NCBI RefSeq assembly: GCF_014699135.1
Contig: NZ_JACOFT010000002.1
Coordinates: 248,001 to 312,000, forward strand
Direction: 5' to 3'
Length of the DNA stretch: 64,000 nucleotides
Source of the DNA: Cognatundibacterium aquatile
Lineage (GTDB): Bacteria > Pseudomonadota > Gammaproteobacteria > Burkholderiales > Burkholderiaceae_D
Part shown: positions 63,639 through 64,000 of the stretch, piece after piece
Position numbering within the stretch: the first letter of the stretch is position 1
How the letters are laid out: each line of letters begins with the position of its first letter
The notes under the pieces: model-generated
Seen by the model: the letters and a program-made list of their open reading frames with translations, nothing else
Database searches by the model: none
Told to the model about the DNA's origin: nothing
Program-made: the position numbers and the translations under genes

Positions 63639-63796
63639 AGCGGTTCCGGATGCGGGTGAAATGAAAGGCGCGGAATATACCCTGTTTGTACTTTTCTTGC
63701 TGTTTCTTTTGCGTTTTTTATTTGTACAGCATCCGGATTGCGGCGGTTTTGCCATCGCAACGTGTTTGCATACGGTCAGTTCAGCACTATTTCAGT

Positions 63797-63978
63797 CAGA
63801 AAAGCCGTCTCTGCTACAATACAGCCCCTGTTCCGGGTCGGGGATGCTGATTTTGATTGCAAAAGGGCGTAGTATTTTCTTTGCCTGTCTTTAAATCAGC
63901 GCTTTCGATGCTATCTGTGCAGCACGCTCTCAGCGTCGCCCTTGTTCAAATTTCACCCACACTTACACGATATACGCC
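63797..63978 (+). promoter_or_regulatory. Promoter and long leader of the last gene
   Basis: TGC followed by TACAAT (63815-63820) is an extended -10. About 150 bases of leader follow, with complementary segments AAGGGCG near 63860 and CGCCCTT near 63940 and a CCCC/GGGG hairpin near 63828-63843. Possible structured leader; no riboswitch class recognised. Confidence 0.35.
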
Positions 63979-64000
63979 ATGCAAATTAAAGCCAACTCCG
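63979..64000 (+). CDS. Start of an unidentified gene (runs off window)
   Basis: ATG followed by codons for QIKANS up to the window end. Too short to identify; the start is chosen from the promoter upstream and lacks a clear Shine-Dalgarno. Confidence 0.3.

Overview
The window reads as chromosome of a betaproteobacterium, most likely Burkholderiales/Oxalobacteraceae (Herminiimonas or Undibacterium-like). This is inferred from the DUF2863 protein, the mfd-serB and ispD-ispF neighbours, dctBD-dctA and the acyl-CoA dehydrogenase/MaoC clusters. I could not run a taxonomic search, so genus is uncertain.

Left flank (1-5392): core genes on the minus strand. DctB and DctD (DctD runs off the window) form a two-component system. 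It probably drives dctA through a sigma-54 promoter with two upstream palindromes. A small leader ORF, a small membrane protein and a tRNA-type terminator follow.

Genomic island (5393-43245, about 38 kb): bounded by a 66-bp direct repeat with one mismatch. The right copy lies inside an intact tRNA-Pro(GGG) gene and the left copy is the tRNA 3' fragment. The island carries a tyrosine integrase with arm-type repeats at both ends, and an AlpA-like regulator plus MobV-type relaxase at the far end. It is dense in defence and stabilisation genes. These are a type I restriction operon with inserted nucleases (hsdR, HNH, hsdM, hsdS, an AAA/TOPRIM gene with a nonsense codon), a DUF3800 gene facing a promoter-hairpin unit that looks like a small RNA, a GIY-YIG/DUF4357 protein, and an orphan TacA antitoxin with a ruined toxin. 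Next come a serine resolvase with a three-part res-like site, hipBA with operator, and a ParE-like toxin beside a broken ParD-like antitoxin. After these lie a small membrane cluster and a MerR-VIT/vWA pair. The right half is a complete type I-F CRISPR-Cas locus: 62 repeats/61 spacers, a leader with an IHF-like site, a KilA-N gene remnant, then cas6f-cas7f-cas5f-cas8f-cas2/3-cas1 read on the minus strand. A WYL-domain regulator diverges from cas1.

Right flank (43246-64000): core metabolism. It holds an M14 carboxypeptidase, a CYTH protein, two MaoC hydratases, three acyl-CoA dehydrogenases and a phosphotransferase (fatty or branched acyl-CoA catabolism). It also holds DUF2863, GST, LysR/SDR, an EamA transporter, serB, mfd, ispD, ispF, DUF4404 and a truncated rlmI-like gene.

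The most interesting points are the island as a unit, the DUF3800/small-RNA pair within a restriction operon, the WYL regulator facing the cas operon, an acidic tail on Cas1, and two near-identical spacers.
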